Source of the DNA: Arachidicoccus sp. BS20
Lineage (GTDB): Bacteria; Bacteroidota; Bacteroidia; Chitinophagales; Chitinophagaceae
Direction: 5' to 3'
DNA: 64,000 nt
Assembly: GCF_001659705.1 (NCBI RefSeq)
Contig: NZ_CP015971.1
Location: 1,116,001 to 1,180,000 of the forward strand
Numbering within the stretch: position 1 is the first letter of the stretch; each line of letters opens with the position of its first letter. The notes under the pieces were generated by a model. That model saw only the letters and a list, made by a program, of their open reading frames with translations, was not told the origin of the DNA and made no database searches. Positions 18,735 through 27,633 of the stretch are shown here, piece by piece. The translations under genes were made by a program, and so were the position numbers.

Positions 18735-20732
18735 TTATTCATTTGCATCCACATCCACCCACGCATCATTTTCTTTCAATAAATTAATCAATTCATCTAC
18801 TGCAACGTCGCTGTCGATATTGCGTTTTACAACGTCTTTTCCTTTGTACAAAGTAATCTTGCCAACGCCGCTGCCGACATAACCGAAATCGGCGTCAGCC
18901 ATTTCGCCGGGACCGTTTACAATGCAACCCATGATAGCAATTTTCACGCCTTTTAAATGATTGGTTCGACTGCGGATCTTTGCGGTAGTTTCCTGCAAGT
19001 CAAACAATGTTCTTCCACAACTCGGACAAGAAATATATTCCGTTTTGGAAATGCGCGTACGTGCTGCCTGTAAAATACTAAATGCCGATGTGTTTAAAAA
19101 TTGTTCGACAGCGGGCACAGAATTTTTCTGCAAATTGTCATACGCTTCGGACGATAAACTCAAACAAACACCATCTCCGAAACCATCAATCAGCAATGCA
19201 CCGATTTCCGTTGAAAAATGAATTAAATGTTCATCTGTTGTTTGCCAATGACTATCCGAAAAAATGATGACAGGATTCTCAATATTGCGGGTAAGCAGCT
19301 CGATAAACATTCTGCGAATGGCTTGCATCGCATTGTCGCGCTTACTTTTCAGACAAAACACTACGGATTTATCTTTGGCTAATTCATCGAGATAATCATA
19401 ATTTTCCATTTCATCATAACAATTCACAAGCACGAAATTTTTCGTAGCTCTTTGATGAATGTTTTGCAAATAAATTTTTGCATCGAACAACGGAAAATAT
19501 TTTTCCTTATTTTCCTGCAAATCATACGCAGGCGGATATACAATTACTTTTAGCGTTCCGGGCAACGGAAAATCAATATTCTGATAAGCGATAAAAATAT
19601 AATCTGCCGCAGAATCACTAATATTCCATTTGTCCAAAGCCGCGTCATACGTGTATCCTACGCTTTTTAAATCTTCCGGCTGAATGTGATTTAGCTTTGA
19701 CAAATCGGCAATCACAACAGGCACATGATGCCCGCCGATATTATCAATTTCAAAAGTTTTTCTTCTGTTGTATTGAAAAGGAGAATATGGCAACGTGAAT
19801 CGTGAATCGTGAATCGTGAGTTCAGGAACGTCCACGTCTGAGGACTCAGGTCTCACGATTGTTTTTACTAAATCTTTACAAACCGGGATTTCAAATTCAG
19901 GGTCTTCGGTCAATGAAACACGAATGGTATCGCCGATGCCGTCTTCCAGCAAAGCGCCGATACCTACAGCAGATTTCACGCGCCCGTCTTCGCCGTCGCC
20001 GGCTTCCGTAACGCCGAGGTGCAAAGGATAGAGTTCGCCAAATTCTTCCTCCATTTGCTGCACCAGCAAACGATACGCCTGTACCATTACCTGCGTGTTG
20101 CTCGCCTTCATGCTCAGCACAATCTCGTGATAATTTTCATCGCGCGCAATACGCAAAAATTCCATGGCACTTTCCACCATTCCATTGGGCGTATCGCCGT
20201 AGCGGCTCATAATTCTGTCGCTCAAACTTCCGTGATTTGTACCAATACGCATAGCAGTTCCGTGTTCTTTACACACCTTAATCAATGGAACAAATTTCTC
20301 TCTTATTCGTTCAATTTCTTCTGCATATTCCGCATCTGTATAATCGATTTGTTCAAACTTTTTCTTATCCACATAATTGCCGGGATTTACGCGCACTTTC
20401 TCCACGATGCGCGCCGCAATTTCCGCAGCGTTCGGCGTAAAATGAATATCCGCAACCAACGGCGTGTTGTAACCACGCTTACGCAATTCATTTTTTATAT
20501 TGAGTAAATTTTCCGCTTCTTTTTTCGACGGTGCTGTAATGCGCACCAGTTCTGCACCGACTTCGATACAGCGAATGGCTTCTTCAACCGTAGCCAAAGT
20601 GTCCATCGTGTCTTTAGTCGTCATCGTTTGCAAACGAATAGGATGACCATTGCCAATCAGCAAATCGCCGACCTTGACTTCGCGCGTCTTTAAGCGGCTG
20701 TATTTTGTAAGAGAATTACAATAAAACTGCAT
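18735..20732 (-). CDS. ispG: 4-hydroxy-3-methylbut-2-enyl diphosphate synthase, long form
   Basis: 665 aa. Penultimate step of the MEP isoprenoid pathway, converting MEcPP to HMBPP with a 4Fe-4S cluster. The TIM-barrel half is residues 1-about 275, with VRVNPGNYVDKKKF and EAGDGEDGRVKSAVGIGALL. The C-terminal iron-sulphur domain has CPSCGRTLFD and MGCIVNGPGE, which supply three Cys and the Glu cluster ligand. Between them is the extra central domain found in plant, Chlamydia and Bacteroidota enzymes. At the start of that domain (about residue 310) the DNA has nearly four copies of a 7-base repeat (19794-19820), coding TIHDSRFT. The frame is intact. Confidence 0.96.
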   Translation of the reverse strand: MQFYCNSLTKYSRLKTREVKVGDLLIGNGHPIRLQTMTTKDTMDTLATVEEAIRCIEVGAELVRITAPSKKEAENLLNIKNELRKRGYNTPLVADIHFTPNAAEIAARIVEKVRVNPGNYVDKKKFEQIDYTDAEYAEEIERIREKFVPLIKVCKEHGTAMRIGTNHGSLSDRIMSRYGDTPNGMVESAMEFLRIARDENYHEIVLSMKASNTQVMVQAYRLLVQQMEEEFGELYPLHLGVTEAGDGEDGRVKSAVGIGALLEDGIGDTIRVSLTEDPEFEIPVCKDLVKTIVRPESSDVDVPELTIHDSRFTLPYSPFQYNRRKTFEIDNIGGHHVPVVIADLSKLNHIQPEDLKSVGYTYDAALDKWNISDSAADYIFIAYQNIDFPLPGTLKVIVYPPAYDLQENKEKYFPLFDAKIYLQNIHQRATKNFVLVNCYDEMENYDYLDELAKDKSVVFCLKSKRDNAMQAIRRMFIELLTRNIENPVIIFSDSHWQTTDEHLIHFSTEIGALLIDGFGDGVCLSLSSEAYDNLQKNSVPAVEQFLNTSAFSILQAARTRISKTEYISCPSCGRTLFDLQETTAKIRSRTNHLKGVKIAIMGCIVNGPGEMADADFGYVGSGVGKITLYKGKDVVKRNIDSDVAVDELINLLKENDAWVDVDANE
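19794..19820. repeat. Heptanucleotide tandem repeat inside ispG
   Basis: CGTGAAT occurs three times in tandem (19794-19814), followed by a partial fourth unit CGTGAG. As seven is not a multiple of three, gain or loss of one unit would shift the ispG frame. Confidence 0.9.
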
Positions 20733-20879
20733 GACACAAAGATAAGCCGAAAGGCGAAAGGAAATTGTAAATTATGAGTTATGAATTTAATTTGCCACGA
20801 ATGACAAATTTTATCCATGCATTCGCGGCTTTATTTTATTCATCAAAAAATCCAATATCTTAGCTGAAATTATTTTACA

Positions 20880-21977
20880 ATGAGGACTCTCGCCAAATTA
20901 TTCACAGCAAAATACATCGGTTTAATAGTATCGGTTTTATTATCGTCCGGCGTTTTTTCGCAGGAAATAATTGTCAAAGACAATAATCCCGATATACAAT
21001 ATTCCGGCAGAATGGAACTGAACGACACTGCCGCCGTCATTTCGTGGACAGGCAGCAGCGTGCAATTTAATTTTCGCGGCACATCCGTAAAAGCCTTGCT
21101 GCGCGATGAGGACGGGAATAATTATTACAACGTGATTGTCGATAACCAAATATTGCAACGACTGCATTTGACAAAAGGCAAACATGAATATATTTTGTGC
21201 AGCGGACTGAAAAACACAAAACATTCTCTTCAATTGTTTAAAATTACCGAAGCCGCGTTCGGTAAAACCTGGGTTTATCAATTCCGGCTGAACAGCGATG
21301 CAAAACTTTTGCCGCCGCCACCCGTTCCAAAAAGAAAAATAGTTTTTTACGGTAATTCCATCACTTGCGGATATGCGGTTGAAGATTCGTCGGGCAACAA
21401 TGGCGCACCGGAATATGAGAATGGTTATCTTTCTTATGCAACCGTTACTGCGCATCATTTCCACGCAGATTTTCATTGTATTTCCAAAAGCGGCATCGGC
21501 ATTGTCATCAGTTGGTTTCCACTCACGATGCCGGAAATGTACGACAGGCTTTATTACAACAAGCCGGATATCAAATGGAACTTTACCAAATACACTCCGC
21601 AAATTGTGGTGGTCAATTTATTTCAGAATGATTCATGGCTTGTTAATATGCCCGACAATGCGGAATTTAAAAGGCTTTTCGACAAAACACCGCCGACTTC
21701 TGCGTCTATCGTTAACGCTTACGAATCCTTTATTAAAAATTTGATTTTACATTATCCAAAGTCAAAAATTATTTGCGCTTTGGGCAATATGGACGCTTCC
21801 AAAAAAGGTTCGCCTTGGATTGATTACATTAAAAAAGCGGTGGCTGACATCAACAATAAAAATGTTGATACGTGCATCTTTCCTTACAAAGGCACGCCCG
21901 GTCATCCCGACGAAAAAGCGCAGCGGGCAATGGCTGACCAACTGATTGCTTTTATCAATAAAAATATTCAATGGTAG
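20880..21977 (+). CDS. Exported SGNH/GDSL esterase, CE2-like
   Basis: 365 aa with a signal peptide (about 1-27, cut after SGVFSQ or similar). Residues about 30-140 form a beta-sandwich like the N-terminal domain of CE2 carbohydrate esterases. The SGNH domain follows: catalytic Ser in FYGNSITCGY, block III-like VVVNLFQNDSW, and the His in GTPGHPDEKAQRAMADQL. Likely deacetylates a polysaccharide or oligosaccharide in the periplasm or at the surface. No polysaccharide utilisation genes are next to it. Start chosen at the only ATG that leaves a signal peptide. A terminator follows at 22028-22050. Confidence 0.85.
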   Translation: MRTLAKLFTAKYIGLIVSVLLSSGVFSQEIIVKDNNPDIQYSGRMELNDTAAVISWTGSSVQFNFRGTSVKALLRDEDGNNYYNVIVDNQILQRLHLTKGKHEYILCSGLKNTKHSLQLFKITEAAFGKTWVYQFRLNSDAKLLPPPPVPKRKIVFYGNSITCGYAVEDSSGNNGAPEYENGYLSYATVTAHHFHADFHCISKSGIGIVISWFPLTMPEMYDRLYYNKPDIKWNFTKYTPQIVVVNLFQNDSWLVNMPDNAEFKRLFDKTPPTSASIVNAYESFIKNLILHYPKSKIICALGNMDASKKGSPWIDYIKKAVADINNKNVDTCIFPYKGTPGHPDEKAQRAMADQLIAFINKNIQW

Positions 21978-22027
21978 TTTAACGCAAGAAAAAACGGAAA
22001 ACATACGAAAATGTCGTGAAATAAAAA

Positions 22028-22050
22028 ATGCGAAGCCCTAATCTTCGCAT
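22028..22050. terminator. Bidirectional terminator
   Basis: ATGCGAAG (22028-22035) pairs with CTTCGCAT (22043-22050), preceded by an A run and followed by T5. It separates the esterase gene and the convergent tpx. Confidence 0.85.
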
Positions 22051-22079
22051 TTTTCATTGTTGATATCATTGAATATTTT

Positions 22080-22673
22080 TTATTTCACAGCCGCCAAAGC
22101 CGCTGCATAATCAGGTTCGTGCGTAATCTCAGGAACTTGTTCTTCATACACAACTTTTCCTTCAGGATTAATGACAACTACTGCACGGCTCAATAATCCT
22201 TTCAACGGACCATCGGCAATTTGTACGCCGTATTCATGCCCGAAATCGGTACGAAAATCGGAAAGCATTACTACATTTTTAATTCCTTCCGCCCCGCAAA
22301 ATTGCGCCTGCGCAAAAGGCAAATCTTTTGAAATGCACAACACAATCGTATTTGAAAGCCCTGCGGCATCTTCATTAAACTTTCTTACCGAGGCTGCGCA
22401 CACACCTGTGTTCACACTTGGAAAAATATTGAGAATAATATTTTTGCCTTTGTATTCAGACAACATTTTATCCGACAAGTCATCTGCTGTTAATGTAAAA
22501 TCCTTTGCTTCCGTACCAACCGACGGCAATGTACCGACTGTATGAATTTCGTTTCCTTTCAAAGTGATAGTTGTACCCATAATTGTATTTTTTGTTTTTG
22601 ATTTTTGTGCGAATGCCGCTTGTGTGAATCCTACGAAAATGAATATTGCAAGAACGATGAAATGTTTTTTCAT
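22080..22673 (-). CDS. tpx: Thiol peroxidase with a signal peptide
   Basis: 197 aa. Atypical 2-Cys peroxiredoxin reducing peroxides with thioredoxin-like donors. The peroxidatic Cys92 lies in NTGVCAASVRKFN and the resolving Cys126 in PFAQAQFCGAEG. It closely resembles E. coli Tpx from residue 32 (MGTTITLKGN) onward. Unlike that protein it begins with a 31-residue extension, MKKHFIVLAIFIFVGFTQ then AAFAQ, which looks like a Sec signal peptide. A start at 22580 would give a cytoplasmic form. The in-frame signal-like sequence makes the exported form more likely. Single gene. Confidence 0.93.
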   Translation of the reverse strand: MKKHFIVLAIFIFVGFTQAAFAQKSKTKNTIMGTTITLKGNEIHTVGTLPSVGTEAKDFTLTADDLSDKMLSEYKGKNIILNIFPSVNTGVCAASVRKFNEDAAGLSNTIVLCISKDLPFAQAQFCGAEGIKNVVMLSDFRTDFGHEYGVQIADGPLKGLLSRAVVVINPEGKVVYEEQVPEITHEPDYAAALAAVK

Positions 22674-22826
22674 AAAATGATTTTATCAAAGATAAACAAC
22701 AAATTTATGATGACGGTTGCCTAAACATCATTTTAAAATTTATTCAATTTGCTTTAACGTTTAAGATTTTCCCGCAGCTATACTTCGATTTGCATCGTTT
22801 TTTCGCGTATCCACCTGTAAGAAAAA

Positions 22827-23798
22827 TTACTTTAAAATTCCTTCAATCTCACTCAACGTTTCATCATCAAATTCAAGATTATCCAAGCATTTCAGCGAAT
22901 CAAGTAATTGCTCCGAACTGCTTGCACCGACCAGTACGGAAGTAATTCTTTCATCTTTCAGCAACCAACTCAAAGCCATTTGTGCGAGCGTTTGTCCGCG
23001 TTTTTCAGCGATTGTGTTTAATTGTTTTATTTGCGCAATTTTTTCTTTTGTTACCTGTTCCACTTTCAAAAATCCATGCGCTTTTGCCGCACGCGAATCT
23101 TCGGGAATGCCATGCAAATATTTATTGGTAAGCAAGCCTTGCGCCAACGGCGAAAACGGAATACAGCCAATACCTTCTTCGCCCAACAAATCCAGCAAAC
23201 CATCTTCCACCCAACGCTCAAACATGGAATATTTCGGCTGATGAATTAAACAAGGCGTACCCAGACTTTTCAAAATTTTAATCGCTTCCGCAGCTTCTTT
23301 CGGCTGGTAATTTGAGATGCCCACATACAACGCTTTGCCTTGTCGCACAATTAAATCCAACGCTGCCATTGTTTCTTCCAAAGGCGTTTCCGGGTCGGGA
23401 CGATGATGATAAAAAATATCGACATAATCCAACCCCATTCTTTTCAGACTTTGGTCAAGACTTGCAACGAGATATTTTTTAGAACCCCAATCGCCGTAAG
23501 GTCCGTCCCACATGGTATAGCCCGCTTTTGTGGAAATAATTAACTCATCACGATGATGCTCAAAATCGCTTTTTAAAATCTTTCCGAAATTCAGTTCTGC
23601 CGAGCCGGGCGGCGGTCCGTAATTGTTTGCCAAATCCAAATGTGTAATGCCGTTGTCAAACGCGGTAATTAATGTTCTACGAAAATTTTCGTACACATCC
23701 ACGAAGCCGAAATTGTGCCACAAACCCAATGAAATTGCCGGCAATTTGATGCCTGATTTACCGCAACGACGGTATTGCATATTGTCGTATCTGCTCAT
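22827..23798 (-). CDS. Aldo/keto reductase (YghZ/Gpr-like)
   Basis: 323 aa, NAD(P)H-dependent TIM-barrel oxidoreductase. Catalytic Asp and Tyr occur in HLDLANNYGPPPGSAE, Lys in LIISTKAGYTMWDGPYGDWGS, and His in VDIFYHHRPDP. The GPYGDWGS stretch and the NNYGPPPGSAE loop are characteristic of the glyceraldehyde-3-phosphate reductase (YghZ) and Kv-beta-like branch. NADP-binding segment LVGASSSEQL near the C-terminus. The gene starts 32 bases after hisB ends, so it may be read through from the histidine operon. It has no known role there. Confidence 0.92.
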   Translation of the reverse strand: MSRYDNMQYRRCGKSGIKLPAISLGLWHNFGFVDVYENFRRTLITAFDNGITHLDLANNYGPPPGSAELNFGKILKSDFEHHRDELIISTKAGYTMWDGPYGDWGSKKYLVASLDQSLKRMGLDYVDIFYHHRPDPETPLEETMAALDLIVRQGKALYVGISNYQPKEAAEAIKILKSLGTPCLIHQPKYSMFERWVEDGLLDLLGEEGIGCIPFSPLAQGLLTNKYLHGIPEDSRAAKAHGFLKVEQVTKEKIAQIKQLNTIAEKRGQTLAQMALSWLLKDERITSVLVGASSSEQLLDSLKCLDNLEFDDETLSEIEGILK

Positions 23799-23830
23799 AA
23801 GATAAAGATTAAAATTATTGAATAATATAA

Positions 23831-24967
23831 TTACAAAACACCCTTTGTACTTGGCAGCGCATCGCTAAGCGAGTCGCGCTTTACAGCCATTTTAACGGCT
23901 TTTGCAAATGCTTTAAAAATCGCTTCAATTTTGTGGTGTTCATTTTCGCCTTTACACTCGATATTCAAATTACATTTTGCTGCATCACTGAACGATTTAA
24001 AAAAATGAAAGAACATTTCCGTAGGCATCTCTCCTATTCTTTCGCGCTTAAATTCAGCGTTCCATACAATCCAGTTACGACCGCCGAAATCAATCAACAC
24101 TTTCGCTTCTGCCTCGTCCATCGGCAATGCAAAACCGTAGCGTTCCATGCCACGTTTGTCAATCAAGACTTTTGCAAATGCTTCGCCAAGCGCAATACCT
24201 GTATCTTCAATTGTGTGATGTTCATCGATATGTAAATCGCCTTTCGTAGTAATTGACAAATCAATATTTCCATGCCGTGCAATTTGCTCCAGCATATGGT
24301 CGAAGAAACCCAAACCCGTATGGATACTGGCTTTGCCGTTTCCATCTAAATTCAAGTCAATGGAAATTTGTGTTTCGTTTGTATTGCGTTCATGATGAAC
24401 GGAACGGGTTTTTAATTTCAGAAATTCATAAATCTCTTTCCACGAGGTTGTACGCAAAGCAATTGCTTCTTCCAAAGCATCAATATCCTGTATCTCACTT
24501 GCACCCAACGCCTCATCATTATTAAGCCAAATTCCTTTGCCGCCTAAATTCTTTGCCAGCTGTACATCGGTAATTCGGTCGCCAATAACGAAAGAATTAG
24601 TTAAATCATAATCAGGATTGTCGATATACGCTGTAAGCATTGCTGTTCCCGGTTTGCGCGTTGGTATATTGTCTTTCTTAAAAGTTTTATCAATAAAAAC
24701 TTCCGAGAAAATAATACCTTCATTTTTCAACGTTTCCATAATAAAATTTTGGACAACATTGAATGGCGCTTCGGGAAAACTTTCCGTACCAAGTCCGTCC
24801 TGATTGGTAACCATGACGAGTTCAAAGTCCAGTTCTTTCGCAATGCGCGAAAGATATTGAAATACTTCAGGATAAAACGCGAGCTTCTCAAAACTGTCGA
24901 TTTGATAAGTCGGCGGTACTTCGTAAATCAACGTTCCGTCGCGGTCGATGAATAATACTTGTTTCAT
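23831..24967 (-). CDS. hisB: Bifunctional histidinol-phosphatase / imidazoleglycerol-phosphate dehydratase
   Basis: 378 aa. Histidine biosynthesis steps 7 and 9 in one chain. The N-terminal HAD phosphatase (about 1-170) has the nucleophile motif [11 protein letters not shown] and [10 protein letters not shown], then [14 protein letters not shown]. The C-terminal IGPD domain (about 185-378) has the metal-binding segments [32 protein letters not shown] and [17 protein letters not shown]. Starts 15 bases after hisC ends, a tight operon. hisH, hisA, hisF and hisI are not in the window after it. Confidence 0.97.
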   Translation of the reverse strand: MKQVLFIDRDGTLIYEVPPTYQIDSFEKLAFYPEVFQYLSRIAKELDFELVMVTNQDGLGTESFPEAPFNVVQNFIMETLKNEGIIFSEVFIDKTFKKDNIPTRKPGTAMLTAYIDNPDYDLTNSFVIGDRITDVQLAKNLGGKGIWLNNDEALGASEIQDIDALEEAIALRTTSWKEIYEFLKLKTRSVHHERNTNETQISIDLNLDGNGKASIHTGLGFFDHMLEQIARHGNIDLSITTKGDLHIDEHHTIEDTGIALGEAFAKVLIDKRGMERYGFALPMDEAEAKVLIDFGGRNWIVWNAEFKRERIGEMPTEMFFHFFKSFSDAAKCNLNIECKGENEHHKIEAIFKAFAKAVKMAVKRDSLSDALPSTKGVL

Positions 24968-24982
24968 TTATTTTTTAAATTT

Positions 24983-26044
24983 TTATGCAGATTGATTTGT
25001 AATAAATTCGCCCAAAACGTCCACAAATTCCGTATTTTCTTTTTCCGTACCAATTGTTATGCGCAGGCAATCTTCAATCAATTTTACTTTGCTTCGGTCG
25101 CGCACAACTATTCCTTTAGTCAATAAAAATTCATACGCTTTTCTTGCATCTTTAATTTTTACCAACAAAAAATTTGCATCGCTCGGATACACTTTTTCAA
25201 CTGTCGGAAACTGCGCCAATACTTCGCCCAAAGCATCGCGCATATCCACAACTTCACGAATCATATCATTCACTTGACCCACTTCTTCCAACGCTTTCAA
25301 TGCCAATTCCTGCGTTGCCTGATTGATGTTGTACGGCGGTTTTACTTTATCCAAAATTTCAATAATTTCTTTCGAAGCAAAAGCTAATCCCAAACGTAAA
25401 CCCGCTAAACCCCAGGCTTTGCTGAATGTTTGCAGCACTACAAGATTCGGATATTCATCCAATTCCTGTATGAAAGATTTTTGTTTTGCAAAGTTGATAT
25501 ACGCTTCGTCAATCACAACAATGCCGTTAAAATTGTTCAGCACAATTTCAATGTCTTCGCGTTTCAAAGAATTTCCCGTCGGATTATTGGGCGAACAAAG
25601 CCAAATGATTTTTGTGTGTTCATCCACCAATTGTTCAAGGTGTGCGAGATTAAGTTGAAAATCGTCCAACAAAGGCGCCACGCGGGTTTCAACGTCATTG
25701 ATATTTGCGGAAACTTCGTACATTCCGTAAGTAGGCGGACAAATAATTACATTGTCGTTCGCAGGATTACAAAAACTGCGGTACAGCAAATCAATACATT
25801 CGTCGCTGCCGTTGCCAAGAAAAATATGCTGTGCGGGAATATTTTTAATTGCGCCGATGGCTTGTTTTAATTTGCTTTGATGCGGGTCGGGATAACGATT
25901 GTACCACTTCAACAACGGCGAACCCAAGCTGTTTTCATTTGCATCTAAAAACACTTTTGCATCGCCGGAAAATTCATCACGCGCTGATGAATAAGGCTTT
26001 AATTTTTTAATGTTTGTTCTTAAGAGATTATCGAGGTTAAACAC
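24983..26044 (-). CDS. hisC: Histidinol-phosphate aminotransferase
   Basis: 353 aa, fold-type I PLP enzyme of histidine biosynthesis. NENSLGSPL near the N-terminus and LGNGSDECIDLL bind substrate and PLP phosphate. PNNPTGN is conserved, VVIDEAYINF holds the PLP-contacting Asp, and LQTFSKAWGLAGLRLG holds the Schiff-base Lys. The C-terminal VKLIEDCLRITIGT is typical. Between hisD and this gene is a 217-base gap with a palindromic repeat (26127-26210), unusual inside an operon. Confidence 0.97.
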   Translation of the reverse strand: MFNLDNLLRTNIKKLKPYSSARDEFSGDAKVFLDANENSLGSPLLKWYNRYPDPHQSKLKQAIGAIKNIPAQHIFLGNGSDECIDLLYRSFCNPANDNVIICPPTYGMYEVSANINDVETRVAPLLDDFQLNLAHLEQLVDEHTKIIWLCSPNNPTGNSLKREDIEIVLNNFNGIVVIDEAYINFAKQKSFIQELDEYPNLVVLQTFSKAWGLAGLRLGLAFASKEIIEILDKVKPPYNINQATQELALKALEEVGQVNDMIREVVDMRDALGEVLAQFPTVEKVYPSDANFLLVKIKDARKAYEFLLTKGIVVRDRSKVKLIEDCLRITIGTEKENTEFVDVLGEFITNQSA

Positions 26045-26126
26045 AAACTAAATTTTACGTTATTTATTAAATTTTAAAGATGCCTGTATTAAAAAACTAA
26101 TAACAATTGAAACATTTGAACATTCC

Positions 26127-26210
26127 CGCCGTTATGCCGAACTCGTTTGGCTTTGCGATTTTCAATTCAGCATCTATATTAGATTCCGAAACAAGTTCGG
26201 AATGACGTGC
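26127..26210. repeat. Palindromic repeat between hisD and hisC (copy 1 of 2)
   Basis: Its reverse complement closely follows 40404-40464: CACGTCATTCCGAAC, then TTTCGGAATCT and GATGCTGAA in the same order. The copy contains a dyad of ATTCCGAA-type arms and an outer dyad of CGGAATGACG with CGTTATGCCG. Confidence 0.75.
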
Positions 26211-26261
26211 AAACGTGTTCATTATTGCTTAATCATCTTCAACTTTATCAATTATTAATTA

Positions 26262-27539
26262 CTAATTCTTCACTCTCAACTTAATCGCATTCGCATGCGC
26301 CTGCAATCCTTCCGCTTCTGCCATTGCAATAACTGTTTGCGAAATTTGCTGTAACCCTTGCTGCGAAAGCTTTTGAAAGGTTATCTTCTTTACAAAACTA
26401 TCCACGCTTACACCGCTGTATGCACGCGCAAAACCATTTGTAGGCAATGTATGATTTGTTCCGCTTGCATAATCGCCTGCGCTTTCGGGCGAATAATTCC
26501 CGATGAAAACGGAACCTGCATTGATAATTTTTTCTGCAACAATTTCTGCATTATTGCAAGCCAAAATCAAATGTTCCGAAGCATAATAATTTGCCAATTC
26601 AACTGCTTCCTCAATATCTTTTACCAAAATAATTTTACTGTTATCCAACGCTTTTTCCGCAATGGATTTTCTTGGCAATTCATTTAATTGCTTCTCTATT
26701 TCCTCATCAATATTATCAAACAAATTTTGTGAAATTGTAATCAAAATTGCCTGACTGTCCACGCCATGTTCCGCCTGCGAAAGCAAGTCCGACGCGACAT
26801 ACGAGACATTCGCCGAATCATCTGCCAAGACCAACACTTCGCTCGGACCTGCAGGCATATCGATTGCAACGCCGTCTTCCTGCGCCAGTTGTTTTGCACA
26901 GGTTACATACTGATTTCCCGGTCCGAATATTTTATACACTTTAGGAACAGTTGCCGTTCCGTAAGTCATTGCACCAATTGCCTGCACACCACCAATTTTG
27001 AAAATTTTTGTAACACCAACCAACTGCGCCGAAAACAAAATCGCAGGATGCAATTTGCCTTCTTTGTTCGGCGGCGAACACAACACAATTTCGCTGCAAC
27101 CCGCAATTGACGCAGGAATTGCGAGCATCAATACTGTTGAAAACAGCGGCGCAGAACCGCCCGGAATGTACAAACCGACTTTTTCTATGCCCACACTTTT
27201 CCGCCAACATTCAATACCTGTTTGCGTTTCAACGATTTCAACCGTTGCAGTTTGCTTCTCGTGAAAAGCCCGAATATTTTTCGCAGCCGCTTCAATCGCT
27301 TGTTTTAATTCATCAGAAACGAGCGCAACAGCTTCGTCTATTTCTTCTTTGGTTACTTCAATATTTTCCAAAGAAACACCATCAAATTGTTCGGTATATT
27401 TTTTAATTGCATCATCGCCGTTTTGCTTTACATCCTGCAAAACAGAAGACACTTTTTCTTTGAGCGAAGTATTGTCAAACACAGGTCTGGCAATAATTTC
27501 AGCCCATTGCTCCCTATTCGGATTAATGTATTTTTTCAT
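26262..27539 (-). CDS. hisD: Histidinol dehydrogenase
   Basis: 425 aa from the ATG at 27539 (MKKYINPNREQW). An upstream ATG at 27560 lies inside a hairpin and is less likely. Zinc- and NAD-dependent enzyme for the last two histidine steps. It has GLYIPGGSAPLFSTVLMLAIPA, KIFGPGNQYVTCAKQ, DMPAGPSEVLVLAD, LLSQAEHGVDSQA (zinc His) and YASEHLILAC (active-site Glu-His). The end LPTNGFARAYSGVSVDSFVKKI is typical. It is separated from hisG by an unrelated peptidase gene. Confidence 0.97.
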   Translation of the reverse strand: MKKYINPNREQWAEIIARPVFDNTSLKEKVSSVLQDVKQNGDDAIKKYTEQFDGVSLENIEVTKEEIDEAVALVSDELKQAIEAAAKNIRAFHEKQTATVEIVETQTGIECWRKSVGIEKVGLYIPGGSAPLFSTVLMLAIPASIAGCSEIVLCSPPNKEGKLHPAILFSAQLVGVTKIFKIGGVQAIGAMTYGTATVPKVYKIFGPGNQYVTCAKQLAQEDGVAIDMPAGPSEVLVLADDSANVSYVASDLLSQAEHGVDSQAILITISQNLFDNIDEEIEKQLNELPRKSIAEKALDNSKIILVKDIEEAVELANYYASEHLILACNNAEIVAEKIINAGSVFIGNYSPESAGDYASGTNHTLPTNGFARAYSGVSVDSFVKKITFQKLSQQGLQQISQTVIAMAEAEGLQAHANAIKLRVKN

Positions 27540-27552
27540 TTCATTTATTTGA

Positions 27553-27598
27553 TAGCCCATATCATTTTTGATACAATATTCAAAAATGGTATGGGCTA
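27553..27598 (-). terminator. Long hairpin between the S9 peptidase gene and hisD
   Basis: TAGCCCATATCATTTTTGA (27553-27571) pairs with 27580-27598 along 19 bases (one G-T pair), loop of eight. It lies 36 bases past the peptidase stop codon and 14 bases upstream of hisD. There is no T run after the stem on the minus strand, so it may end, process or attenuate the transcript rather than be a standard terminator. Confidence 0.6.
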
Positions 27599-27633
27599 AA
27601 TTATCTATAAATCTAACCCTGACATTACGATAG

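Noticed and set aside
19794-19820. Tandem repeat considered as a CRISPR seed
   Set aside because: Units are seven bases with no spacers and lie inside ispG coding sequence.
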